Shown here in pieces: positions 43,004 through 51,321 of a stretch of 64,000 nucleotides of DNA. Both the position numbers and the translations under genes were made by a program. The notes under the pieces were generated by a model. The model was not told the DNA's origin, made no database searches, and was given only the letters and a program-made list of their open reading frames with translations. Where the stretch lies: assembly GCA_963765265.1 (NCBI GenBank), contig CAVXVN010000013.1, positions 51,914-115,913 of the forward strand, given 5' to 3'. The first letter of the stretch is position 1; each line of letters begins with the position of its first letter. The stretch comes from Bacillus_BD sp963765265. GTDB lineage: Bacteria > Bacillota > Bacilli > Bacillales > Cytobacillaceae.

Positions 43004-44092
43004 ATGAATCAGCAGCAAGACATTATAAAGGATCTTTCTCAATTTATAGAAAGGAATCCGTCCTCCGAAGATGATTTTAATGAACTCGCTTTACGGATTT
43101 TTTCTTACCAATATCAGAACAATCTTCCTTATCAAGCCTTTTGTAGACAAAAAGGAAAAACACCAAGGCTTGTAAAAAATTGGAGGGACATTCCTTTTGT
43201 GCCAATTAATGCTTTTAAAGAGGTTCCCTTGACTTGTACAGATCCAGAAAAGGCACAAGCGGTTTTTATGACAAGTGGTACGACAAAAGGGATTCGAGGC
43301 AAACACTATCATTCAACTCTTGAAATAAGGGAACTTTCGATGATTGTAAATTTCAAAGAAAGATTTATGAAAGATACAGAGAAAATTCGAATGGGCGTGC
43401 TATTTCCAACGGAAAGCGAACTGCCGAATTCATCATTGGCTCATTATTTAGCCCTTGGGGTGAAGGAGTTTGGAACCGAAGATAGCAGTTATTTATTAAA
43501 TGAGAAGGGCTTAGACATGGAAAAAGTCATTAGTGAATTAGAGCATGCTGAAGAAACAGGAGAACCGTATGCTTTACTAGGGGCAAGCTATAGCTTTGTC
43601 CATCTCTTTGAGGAACTAGGAAAATTAGGGAAAACATTCTATTTACCAAAAGGAAGTATGGTCTTAGATACGGGCGGCTATAAAAATCAATCAAAAGAAT
43701 TGGAAATCAATGAGTTTTATGACTTGCTATCAACGTATTTTGGTGTGGACAGAAGCGATTGTATCAATATGTATGGAGTGACCGAGTTAAGCACTCAATT
43801 TTATGACGATGGAAATGAAGTCGTTCCATCTGTTAAGTCAGGACCAAACTGGATCAAAACGAGAGTCATCAATCCGTTAACAGGTGAAGAGGTTGCAAAG
43901 GGTGAACGTGGAGTTTTAGTGCATTGTGATTTAGCAAACTTTAATTCGGTGACAACGATCCTTACAGAGGACCTAGGAGTTGAAGTCGATGGTGGCTTTC
44001 TTTTATTAGGAAGGGTTCAAGGAGCAGAAGCGAGAGGGTGCTCGATTGCTGTTGAGGAGTTTATCAATTTTGCGAAGGGCTCTTTGAAATGA
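43004..44092 (+). CDS. LuxE-like acyl-protein synthetase/ligase (TPP-regulated)
   Basis: A 362-residue member of the LuxE family (ANL-related adenylating enzymes). The P-loop-like FMTSGTTKGIRGKHY near residue 90 and the YGVTELSTQFYDD motif correspond to A3 and A5 motifs of adenylate-forming enzymes. In luminous bacteria LuxE activates a fatty acid with ATP and passes it to LuxC. Here it is the first gene under TPP control, directly followed by a LuxC-like reductase, an importer and an SDR. It may activate a pyrimidine carboxylate rather than a fatty acid (inference). ATG 43004 is ten bases from GAAAGGA; TTG 42995 is too close. Confidence 0.82.
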   Translation: MNQQQDIIKDLSQFIERNPSSEDDFNELALRIFSYQYQNNLPYQAFCRQKGKTPRLVKNWRDIPFVPINAFKEVPLTCTDPEKAQAVFMTSGTTKGIRGKHYHSTLEIRELSMIVNFKERFMKDTEKIRMGVLFPTESELPNSSLAHYLALGVKEFGTEDSSYLLNEKGLDMEKVISELEHAEETGEPYALLGASYSFVHLFEELGKLGKTFYLPKGSMVLDTGGYKNQSKELEINEFYDLLSTYFGVDRSDCINMYGVTELSTQFYDDGNEVVPSVKSGPNWIKTRVINPLTGEEVAKGERGVLVHCDLANFNSVTTILTEDLGVEVDGGFLLLGRVQGAEARGCSIAVEEFINFAKGSLK

Positions 44093-45528
44093 GGGAAGTA
44101 GCCGGGTATATTCCTGAAATCGGAGAAGAGGAATTTGAACAGAAGATTTTAAAGTTTCAGGATTTAGAAGTGGAGATCCCGCTGCTTACTAAGAAGCAAA
44201 TGAATAAGGTCATTGAAACGGTCAAAAAGGGCAGTGCTGAAACATTAAAATCACTCACCGTATCAGAGATTGTGAACATCATCGATAAAGTGACGGACCG
44301 ATTACTCGATCGAAGTTCATCCTATCGCCAAAAAGCGGAAAAGCTGTTACCGATCGTGACAGGCTATGATGAAGAAATGATTCGACTTGCTCTTACTTCT
44401 TATTTAAAATCGTTTCGTAAGCATGAGCTTCAGCGTTTTCTTGTGGAGGACTTAGGTAATCCTTTAATGCTCGATGACTTCCAGCCGCGCGTAAAAGGAG
44501 GGTTCTCAAAAGCAGTGGGACCAGATCTCATTACTCATGTTTGGTCAGGGAATGTTCCGGCATTGCCTCTATGGAGTTTCATATCCGGTCTCTTAGTAAA
44601 AGCAGGAAACATCGGAAAAGTATCGAGTGCCGAGCCTCTTTTTGCCGGCTGGTTTGCGCGTCTTTTAGTAGAAGTAGAACCGAGATTAGCAAATTGCTTC
44701 GCGGTTGTGTGGTGGAAAGGCGGCGATGAAGAGCGAGAGAATTCTCTATTTGAACAATCTAACTTAGTAATCGGGTACGGTGGGAATCAGTCGTTGCAGT
44801 CGCTTCAAAGTCGTATTCCGATTACAACACGTTTTTTACCATTTGGTCATAAAGTTAGCTTTGGGATTGTTTCAAATGCAGCCCTTGATTCGCAAAAAGC
44901 ATGGAGAACCGCCCATCAAGCTGCTCTTGATGTTGTTCGTTATGACCAGCAAGGCTGTTATTCACCTCATCTCTTTTATGTTCAAAACGGCGGAAAAGTA
45001 TCTCCGCGAGAGTTTGCGCGGTATATGGCTACGGAGTTGGATAATTTCGGGAAAAAGTATCCGCGTCGAACTCTTTCAATGGAAGAGTCCGCGTCTTTAG
45101 CTTCATGGAGGCAAAAAGAAGAAATGAGCCTCTTTTCAAATCTTAACAAAGAGGTGCTTGGGAATTCAGCAAATGACTGGACGGTTGTTTATGAAGAGGA
45201 GAATGTAGACTTTACTCCAAGCCCTTTGAATCGAGCGATTCGAGTCATTGCCTTTGAAAAGATCGAAGACATTCTTCCTTCTATTAAGCCTTACCGGTCT
45301 TTTCTACAAACGGTCGGAATGGCCACAAGCCCAAAGGAACTTTTTCAATGGGCTAAAAATTTAGGGGGGATCGGAGTGACACGTATTACGGCTTTAGGAA
45401 GTATGACTGCCCCCGAAGCTGGCTGGCATCATGACGGCCGCTTTAATCTATTGGATTTAATAAGCATGGTAGACATAGAATCCTCTGCTGAAGAGGATAG
45501 TGAACGATTTGCTCCTTATGTCGATTAG
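44089..45528 (+). CDS. LuxC-like acyl-CoA reductase (TPP-regulated)
   Basis: A 479-residue LuxC-family reductase related to aldehyde dehydrogenases, which reduces an enzyme-bound acyl group to an aldehyde with NADPH. Visible are DLITHVWSGNVPALPLWSFI, NLVIGYGGNQSL, then the candidate catalytic Cys in RYDQQGCYSPHLFYVQ and C-terminal GIGVTRITALGSM. Its start overlaps the LuxE-like gene by four bases, so the two are translationally coupled, as expected for a ligase-reductase complex. No luciferase (luxAB) or LuxD gene is present in the window, so light production is not implied. Confidence 0.85.
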   Translation: MREVAGYIPEIGEEEFEQKILKFQDLEVEIPLLTKKQMNKVIETVKKGSAETLKSLTVSEIVNIIDKVTDRLLDRSSSYRQKAEKLLPIVTGYDEEMIRLALTSYLKSFRKHELQRFLVEDLGNPLMLDDFQPRVKGGFSKAVGPDLITHVWSGNVPALPLWSFISGLLVKAGNIGKVSSAEPLFAGWFARLLVEVEPRLANCFAVVWWKGGDEERENSLFEQSNLVIGYGGNQSLQSLQSRIPITTRFLPFGHKVSFGIVSNAALDSQKAWRTAHQAALDVVRYDQQGCYSPHLFYVQNGGKVSPREFARYMATELDNFGKKYPRRTLSMEESASLASWRQKEEMSLFSNLNKEVLGNSANDWTVVYEEENVDFTPSPLNRAIRVIAFEKIEDILPSIKPYRSFLQTVGMATSPKELFQWAKNLGGIGVTRITALGSMTAPEAGWHHDGRFNLLDLISMVDIESSAEEDSERFAPYVD

Positions 45529-45539
45529 GAGGGTTGATA

Positions 45540-46286
45540 ATGAGTTTTTTGACAATCGAAGATGTGACCTATAGTTATCAAGGGGAAAATCCTGTGCTTC
45601 ATGAAGTAAACTGGGAAATAAAAAAAGGGGAATTTCATTGTTTACTAGGAAAAAGCGGTTGTGGCAAAACGACGCTGTTAAAGCTTGCGGCAGGTTTGCT
45701 TCAATCTGATAAAGGAAGGATTCGTTTGCAGGGGAGTGAAGTAGTGAAGCCTTCTCCGGAATGTGGATTTGTGTTTCAATCTCCTAATCTTTTGGAATGG
45801 AAAACGGTCATCGATAATGTTTTGCTTCCGATTAAGCTTAAACGAAAAATAACAGAAGAAGATCGCAAACAGGCTTTGGAGTTATTGGAGCTCGTTGGAT
45901 TGGACTCTTATTATGATCGATATCCTTTACAATTATCAGGCGGACAGCAGAGTCGCGTTGCCATTGTAAGATCACTTGTTCAAAAACCTTCCCTATTGTT
46001 TATGGATGAACCCTTTTCCGCATTAGATGCGATTACAAGAGAAGAGCTTCAAGATGATCTTTTACGGATGTGTAACATGCACAATATGACGGTTCTTTTT
46101 ATTACCCATGATATTTCGGAAGCCGTTTATTTATCGGATGTAGTAGGCGTCATGGCACAAGGGGAAATTGTGTATCAATCAACAGTTGAGCTTGAAAGAC
46201 CGCGAAAGATGGAAATGAGATATGATTCCTATTTTAATGAATTTTGTTTAACGTTACGTAAAGTGATGGGCGGAGAACATTCATGA
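45540..46286 (+). CDS. ABC transporter ATP-binding protein (thiamine-precursor type)
   Basis: A 248-residue NitT/TauB/ThiZ-type ATPase. Walker A GKSGCGKTTLLKL, Q-loop FVFQSPNLLEW, signature LSGGQQSRVAIVRS, Walker B LLFMDEPFSALD and the H-loop FITHD are intact. The ATG at 45540 follows AGGAGGG. It ends inside the permease start (ATGA overlap). Riboswitch control argues for a thiamine-related substrate such as HMP or a derivative. Confidence 0.93.
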   Translation: MSFLTIEDVTYSYQGENPVLHEVNWEIKKGEFHCLLGKSGCGKTTLLKLAAGLLQSDKGRIRLQGSEVVKPSPECGFVFQSPNLLEWKTVIDNVLLPIKLKRKITEEDRKQALELLELVGLDSYYDRYPLQLSGGQQSRVAIVRSLVQKPSLLFMDEPFSALDAITREELQDDLLRMCNMHNMTVLFITHDISEAVYLSDVVGVMAQGEIVYQSTVELERPRKMEMRYDSYFNEFCLTLRKVMGGEHS

Positions 46287-47032
46287 AAAAAATGCCATTC
46301 TATTCGTTCTTACTGTTGGTTTTATTGCTTGCTATATGGGAAATGGCAGCTGGAACGATGTCAGAGCTTGTGTTGCCAGCACCTTCCGTTATATGGTTCA
46401 CCCTTTTGGATGGAATGAAGAGCGGCTATTTCACTCAGCATATCATTCGAACAGCGTCAGAGGTTTTGCTTGGTTTACTTTTTGGCGGCACTTTAGGATT
46501 TGTTATTGGGATTCTCATGGGAGAGGTAACGTTTTTACGGAAGCTTCTGTTTCCTTATATTATTGCCAGTCAAGCCGTTCCAAAGCTCGCGTTAGCTCCT
46601 CTATTTATTCTTTGGTTTGGTTTTGGGATGACATCTAAAGTGGTGATCACAGCTTTAGTTTGTTTTTTTCCATTACTCGAAAGTACCGTTACCGCTATTC
46701 AGTCAAGCGACAAACAGAAACAAGAACTGTTCAGAATGCTTGGGGCGACACGCTTTCAAACGTTAATCCATTTAAAAATCCCTGCTGGCATGCCGGGAAT
46801 ATTAGCTGGGTTGCGTGTATCTGCCGTATTAGCTGTAGTAGGAGCCGTTGTCGGGGAATTCATTGGGGGCAGTGAAGGATTAGGAGCACTTATCATTGCT
46901 TCCCAAGGAATGATGGATACACCGCTCATGTTTGCCACATTAATTTTGTTAACGGTTATGGGAATGATTCTATATCTGATGATTACTTGGTTTGAGAAAA
47001 AGTGGTTAAAACCCTATAAGAAGGAGAAATAA
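46283..47032 (+). CDS. ABC transporter permease (thiamine-precursor type)
   Basis: A 249-residue BPD_transp_1 permease with about six helices. The EAA loop reads ELFRMLGATRFQTLIHLKIPAGMPGILAGLR. It belongs to the SsuC/TauC/ThiX group that pairs with NMT1/THI5-like binding proteins. It overlaps the ATPase gene by four bases and ends three bases before the binding-protein gene. Confidence 0.92.
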   Translation: MKKMPFYSFLLLVLLLAIWEMAAGTMSELVLPAPSVIWFTLLDGMKSGYFTQHIIRTASEVLLGLLFGGTLGFVIGILMGEVTFLRKLLFPYIIASQAVPKLALAPLFILWFGFGMTSKVVITALVCFFPLLESTVTAIQSSDKQKQELFRMLGATRFQTLIHLKIPAGMPGILAGLRVSAVLAVVGAVVGEFIGGSEGLGALIIASQGMMDTPLMFATLILLTVMGMILYLMITWFEKKWLKPYKKEK

Positions 47033-47034
47033 AA

Positions 47035-48046
47035 ATGAAACTAAAAGGTTTATTTATCGCGATTTTATTAGTTGTTTGTCACTGCATGCGGGGCAAAAGA
47101 AGAGACAAGCCCTGCTCCGAAAAAAGAAGAATTAGAAAAAATAACGGTGGCCAACTGGAGTCAGCCGATTACGGAGGCAACCAATCTATTAGTAGATGAG
47201 AATAAAGGTTTTTTTAAAGAGAAAGGAATCGATTTAACGGTGATCCCCGGCGCCGGCGGTGGAGATGCAATCAAAAATGTTTTATCAGGAAAAGCGGATA
47301 TTGCCTTTACGGATCCCGGGTCCCTTTATTTTGCTTTAGATCAAGGAGAAAAGTTAAAGGTTATTTATAATATTTATCCGCAAAATGTGTTTAACGTTGT
47401 GTCATTAAAAGAGAAAAATATTACGAAACCGGAAGATTTAAAAGGGAAAACGATTGGCGTTTATAGCTTAACAAGCGGAACGCGGCAAAATTTATTAGTG
47501 CTTTTACATAAAGCAGGTCTTTCTGAAAGTGATGTAAAAATTGTTGAAACAGGTATCTCGAATTTTGCACCGTTAATGCAAGGACAAGTGGATGCAACAG
47601 CTGCCACCGATACAGGATTATTCCTTGGTAAACAAAAAGGGTTAGGCGATGTAAACGTCATGGAAGTAAAAGATTATTTGAATATACCAAGTGATGTATT
47701 CGTTGTCACAGAGCAAACGTATGAAGAAAAAAAGGACGAGCTTCAAAAGTTTGTAGAAGCTTACCGAAATAGTGCGGAGTGGATGTTGGAAAATCCAGAA
47801 GAAGCGGCAACTCTTGCGAAAACGTATGCCATTGATGGGAAAGATGAAAAAGTGAATCTAGAGATTATCAAACTACGAAATGCTTCTAGTGTTTCTCTTG
47901 AAACGGAAGAGCGGGGATTAGGAGCCATTGATTCAGTCGTTTTACAGGAAGGGGCAGATACGTACCAACAATTAGGCTTAGTGAAGAATAAGCTCGATCT
48001 GTCGAAGGTTGTATCTGAGGAACTTATGGAGGACGAAGAGAAATGA
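47035..48046 (+). CDS. NMT1/THI5-like ABC substrate-binding lipoprotein, signal peptide frameshifted
   Basis: A lipoprotein of ~335 residues for HMP-like pyrimidine uptake. The signal peptide begins at ATG 47035 (MKLKGLFIAILLVV after AAGGAGAAA), and the lipobox VTACGAKEE lies one frame over. Deleting one T from the TTT at about 47076-47078 restores VVVTACG. The mature part shows TVANWSQPITEATNLLVDE, DLTVIPGAGGGDAIKNV, KADIAFTDPGSLYFA and GKTIGVYSLTSGTRQN, all typical of the NMT1/THI5 fold. It overlaps the following SDR gene. Confidence 0.88.
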
Positions 48047-48810
48047 TGAAATTCCAAGGGAAAGTCGTCCTTGTTACAGGAGCTAGCCGCGGAATTGGAG
48101 CGGCGATTGCCCGTGCTTTTGCAAAGGAAGGTGCTTTTGTCATCGTCAATTATCTTCAAAATGAAGCGAAGGCTGAACAAGTGGCTTCAGAGTGTATAGA
48201 GCTTGGAGGCGATGGCTGGGCAATCCAAGGAGATGTCACCTCAGAATCTGCCGTAAATCAAATGATCGAACAAGTAATGTTAGAAACAGGAAAAATAGAC
48301 GTTGTCGTCAATAATGCATTTAAACCTTTCAAATTTGATCCGGAGCAGCGTAAATTAGCATGGGAGCTAAAGTGGGAAGATTACCAAGCGCAAATCGATG
48401 GTGCCGTTCGCTCGACTCATTATATGTGTCAAGCCGTTATCCCGATAATGAAAAAACAGAGTCAAGGAAGTATTGTTAACATGATTAGTAATTTAGTAGA
48501 AAGACCGATCGTTCCTTATCATGAATACAATACGGCCAAAACAGCTCTAATGGGCTATAGTCGTAATTTAGCTGTAGAACTAGGATCTTTTGGAATAAGG
48601 GTCAATTGTGTTGCACCTGGTCTTGTCTATCCAACGGACGCAAGTAGAACGACAAAGGAAGAGTTGAAGGAAATGATTATCGCTCAAACCCCATTAAAAA
48701 GAATTGCTACTCCAGAGGATATATCTGGGCCGGTGATGTTCTTAGCCTCTGATTGGAGTCAGTTTATGACAGGGCAAACGTTATATGTTGATGGTGGGTT
48801 TGTGATGTAA
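48043..48810 (+). CDS. SDR family oxidoreductase (TPP-regulated)
   Basis: A 255-residue FabG-like SDR: TGASRGIGAAIARAF cofactor loop, VVNNAF, catalytic Ser149, Tyr162 and Lys166 (YHEYNTAK), and MTGQTLYVDGG. Last gene of the TPP-riboswitch operon, overlapping the binding-protein stop. In that context it may reduce the aldehyde made by the LuxC-like enzyme to the alcohol, giving HMP from a carboxylate; this is a hypothesis from gene order, not from a substrate motif. Confidence 0.87.
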   Translation: MMKFQGKVVLVTGASRGIGAAIARAFAKEGAFVIVNYLQNEAKAEQVASECIELGGDGWAIQGDVTSESAVNQMIEQVMLETGKIDVVVNNAFKPFKFDPEQRKLAWELKWEDYQAQIDGAVRSTHYMCQAVIPIMKKQSQGSIVNMISNLVERPIVPYHEYNTAKTALMGYSRNLAVELGSFGIRVNCVAPGLVYPTDASRTTKEELKEMIIAQTPLKRIATPEDISGPVMFLASDWSQFMTGQTLYVDGGFVM

Positions 48811-48997
48811 GATATAATCTATTTACATACAAAGTATAATATAATCTATTTACTAAATCAATTATAGTATTAAAAAACTGAACAACTAAAAATCTCTACA
48901 AGCTAAAATTTAGTGGTATATTCGGTATGCAGATCATTGATGAAGTAATTATAGAAGGTCACAATGCTATGTTAAAGTTTAAAAGAGATTGTGACGA

Positions 48998-49053
48998 CTT
49001 GTACTCACCTAATGGAGAAAATTAAATAATTTCAATTTTAGAAAATCAAGGGA
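48998..49053 (+). repeat. 55-bp direct repeat, copy A
   Basis: Begins CTTGTACTCACCTAATGG and ends AGAAAATCAAGGGA, with only two differences from copy B at 51127-51181. It is preceded by a short frame (about 48928-49024; MQIIDEVIIEGHNAMLKF), of which the repeat encodes the end. The pair brackets the decayed CoA-transferase genes. Confidence 0.8.
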
Positions 49054-49095
49054 TAAAAATCGGAAGTGCTATTCATGCATCATTAGCTTATTAAG

Positions 49096-49272
49096 TTATT
49101 CCGCCATGGCCGGGATTGTCGGTGGGGGCGGTATTGGCGACCTTGCGATTCGTTTCGGATATTATCGTTTCCAAAACGACGTAATGTTGATTACCGTGAT
49201 CATTTTAATTATTATCGTCCAACTGATTCAATTCTTCGGAGACCGAGTAGCAAAAGCAGTGAACAAAAAATA
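49096..49272 (+). pseudogene. Methionine ABC permease (MetI/MetP), C-terminal fragment
   Basis: SYSAMAGIVGGGGIGDLAIR, then YYRFQNDVMLITVIILIIIV and FFGDRVAKAVNKK with a stop at 49272 is the last quarter of a MetI-type permease. The rest of the metNIQ operon is missing. It sits 22 bases before a CoA-transferase remnant, another trace of deletion. Confidence 0.82.
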
Positions 49273-49294
49273 ATCTCATAGGAGGAAATGTAAA

Positions 49295-49835
49295 ATGAGC
49301 GTGACAAAAGAAACATCTTTTTTATATGGCTGGGAACATCCTGACAAGATGAGAGAATATCGTAAAAATAATAAATCTATGGCGAAAAAGGATAAAACAA
49401 CCACCTTAAAAGAAGCCATTGCAAGAGGAGTAAAGCAAGAAGATTATATTGTTTTTGGCGGAATGGGCTCTACCAGAACCCCAATTGCAGCTGTTCATGA
49501 AATCATCCGGCAAGGAATTGGCGATTTAACAATTGGAGCAAACGGGTCCCAGCACGATTGGCAACTATTGGCTGCAGCAGGAAATCATGATGAAGTGATT
49601 GAAAAGGTCACAAGTAACTGGTCTTTATTCCTTTGATGAGGTTCATTGGCAAGAATGGTTAGATGCATCCACAAAGGAAGAAGCCGTAAAAGATTATTTA
49701 GAAAAATACGTTTATTCTAGTAATGACTTTTATGATTATTTAGAAAAAATTGGTGGGGTTCGTACCCTTCATCAGTTAGAAAAAATTGAAAACAAACTTG
49801 CGAACTATCCAAAAGTTGCTAGAAGGAGAGGATAA
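49295..49835 (+). pseudogene. CoA-transferase subunit A (GctA-like), internally deleted
   Basis: The first ~110 codons (MREYRKNNKSMAKKDKTTTL, VFGGMGSTRTPIAAVHEI) look like the start of a glutaconate-CoA-transferase-like alpha subunit. At about 49615 the frame changes and a C-terminal part follows (LYSFDEVHWQEWLDASTKEE, then GGVRTLHQLEKIENKL). Total coding is ~190 residues, against ~300-320 in the family, so roughly 120 codons of the middle are lost. The site AGGAGG and start are intact. Confidence 0.75.
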
Positions 49836-49837
49836 TC

Positions 49838-50596
49838 ATGGCTACGGATACAGAAAAAATGATCATTGCCGCATCTCGCTTGTTGCCAAAAGATGCAGGG
49901 ATCTATGTAGGAACAGGAATGCCATTACTAGCTTCCGTACTTGCTCAAAACACACACGCACCTGATTTACTACTCGTCTTTGAAGGTGGCGGTGTCGGTG
50001 GAAGGCCAACCGGACGATTGCCTATTCAAGTGAGTGAATCGTTAACGTATGAAAATGGGGTAATAGTCGGATCGATGGACTATGTTATGAGTCTAGCGCA
50101 AGCAGGCTGGATTGAATACGGTTTTCTAGGCGGAGCCCAGATTGATCAATATGGGAATCTAAATACAACGGTTATTGGGGATTGGGAACAACCAAAATTG
50201 AGATTACCAGGTTCTGGTGGAGGTGCAGACATTGCCTCTTTTTGTGAGAAAAACATTATTCTGATGAGACAGGACCGAAGAAAATTTGTTGAAAAACTAG
50301 ACTTTCTAACAAGCCCTGGCTATTTAACAGGCCCTGGTGAACGAGAAAGAGTCGGTCTGCCAAGAAATACTGGACCTTATCGTGTCATCACCCAAATTGG
50401 AGTATACGGCTTTGATCAAGAAACAAAGAAGATGACCCTTCTTCAATTATTTGAGGGGAATACAGTAGAAGACGTACAAGAACAAAGTAGTTTCACCATT
50501 GAAATCAGTGATAATTGGAACTACGTTCAACCGCCTACCGAGGAAGAATTACAAACACTTCATGCGTTAGATCCAGACGGGATTGTTCTTTCTTAA
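49838..50596 (+). CDS. CoA-transferase subunit B (GctB-like)
   Basis: A 252-residue beta subunit of a type I (glutaconate-like) CoA-transferase: IYVGTGMPLLASVLAQ, LLLVFEGGGVGGRPTGRLPI, GFLGGAQIDQYGNLNTTVIG and LPGSGGGADIASFCEKNI, with FVEKLDFLTSPGYL near the end. The catalytic Glu in FEGG-like context is not certain. The protein looks whole, but its alpha partners on both sides are broken, so activity is doubtful. Site AGAAGGAGAGG precedes the ATG. Confidence 0.82.
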   Translation: MATDTEKMIIAASRLLPKDAGIYVGTGMPLLASVLAQNTHAPDLLLVFEGGGVGGRPTGRLPIQVSESLTYENGVIVGSMDYVMSLAQAGWIEYGFLGGAQIDQYGNLNTTVIGDWEQPKLRLPGSGGGADIASFCEKNIILMRQDRRKFVEKLDFLTSPGYLTGPGERERVGLPRNTGPYRVITQIGVYGFDQETKKMTLLQLFEGNTVEDVQEQSSFTIEISDNWNYVQPPTEEELQTLHALDPDGIVLS

Positions 50597-50697
50597 AGAA
50601 CCAAAGAGCTGTTAGAAAGGAACTTTGGATAGGTAAAAGTCAGCAAAAGGCACTTTTACTTCTTAAAAAATAAACTATAGAGAAAGGAAGTATAAAT

Positions 50698-51141
50698 ATG
50701 ACAAAACAAACGTCCATTCAGGATGCGGTACAAACGGTCCAAAATGGTTCCTTACTTGCCCTTGGTGGAAATGCCTTACATCGTTCACCCATTGCCTTTG
50801 TTTACGAATTAATTCGCCAAGAGAAAAAAGATCTTTCTTTAATAAAAACGGCTGGAGCGTTAGATGTGGATTTACTTGCTTTAGCAAAATCGCTGCGCTC
50901 CGTGTATGCAGGCTATATCGGTTTTGAAATGCTTGGTCTTGCGCCAAACTATCGAAAAGGTGTCCAAAATGGAGAAATTACCGTTCACGAGCATGCTTGT
51001 GCAAGTGTGATCGCTGGTCTCAGAGCAAGTATTTACGGTGTACCTTTTCAGCCCATTAACGGATTTGAAGGTAGTAGCCTTCCAGAATTAACTGGTCAAG
51101 TGAAAAAAGTAACTTGCCCGTTACGGCTTGTACTCACCTAA
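50698..51141 (+). pseudogene. CoA-transferase subunit A, 3'-truncated
   Basis: A second alpha subunit start: QDAVQTVQNGSLLALGGNALH, SPIAFVYELIRQEKKDLSLI and VYAGYIGFEMLGLAPNYRKG. Coding breaks at about 51127 where copy B of the 55-bp repeat begins; only six foreign codons follow. About half the protein is lost. Site GAAAGGAAG precedes the ATG. Confidence 0.78.
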
Positions 51142-51181
51142 TGGAGAAATTAAATCATTTCAATTTTAGAAAATCAAGGGA
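51127..51181 (+). repeat. 55-bp direct repeat, copy B
   Basis: Copy of the 48998-49053 element, beginning precisely where the CoA-transferase subunit A gene is cut. One base is missing and one is changed compared with copy A. It suggests recombination or insertion between the repeats. Confidence 0.8.
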
Positions 51182-51321
51182 ATAGTTACATGAATAATTA
51201 TTTTCAATGAATTGGTTTCTGAGATGAATTTTATTGAATTTTTTAAGGAAATCTATCGAAAATAGTATAAAAAATACTGCTAAACATAAAGGGTATGTTA
51301 AGGAACTCGGAGGAAGTAAAA

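Noticed and set aside
42995..45528. Bioluminescence genes
   Set aside because: luxE- and luxC-like genes are present, but there is no luxAB, luxD or fre-like gene, and a TPP riboswitch controls them, so light production is unlikely.
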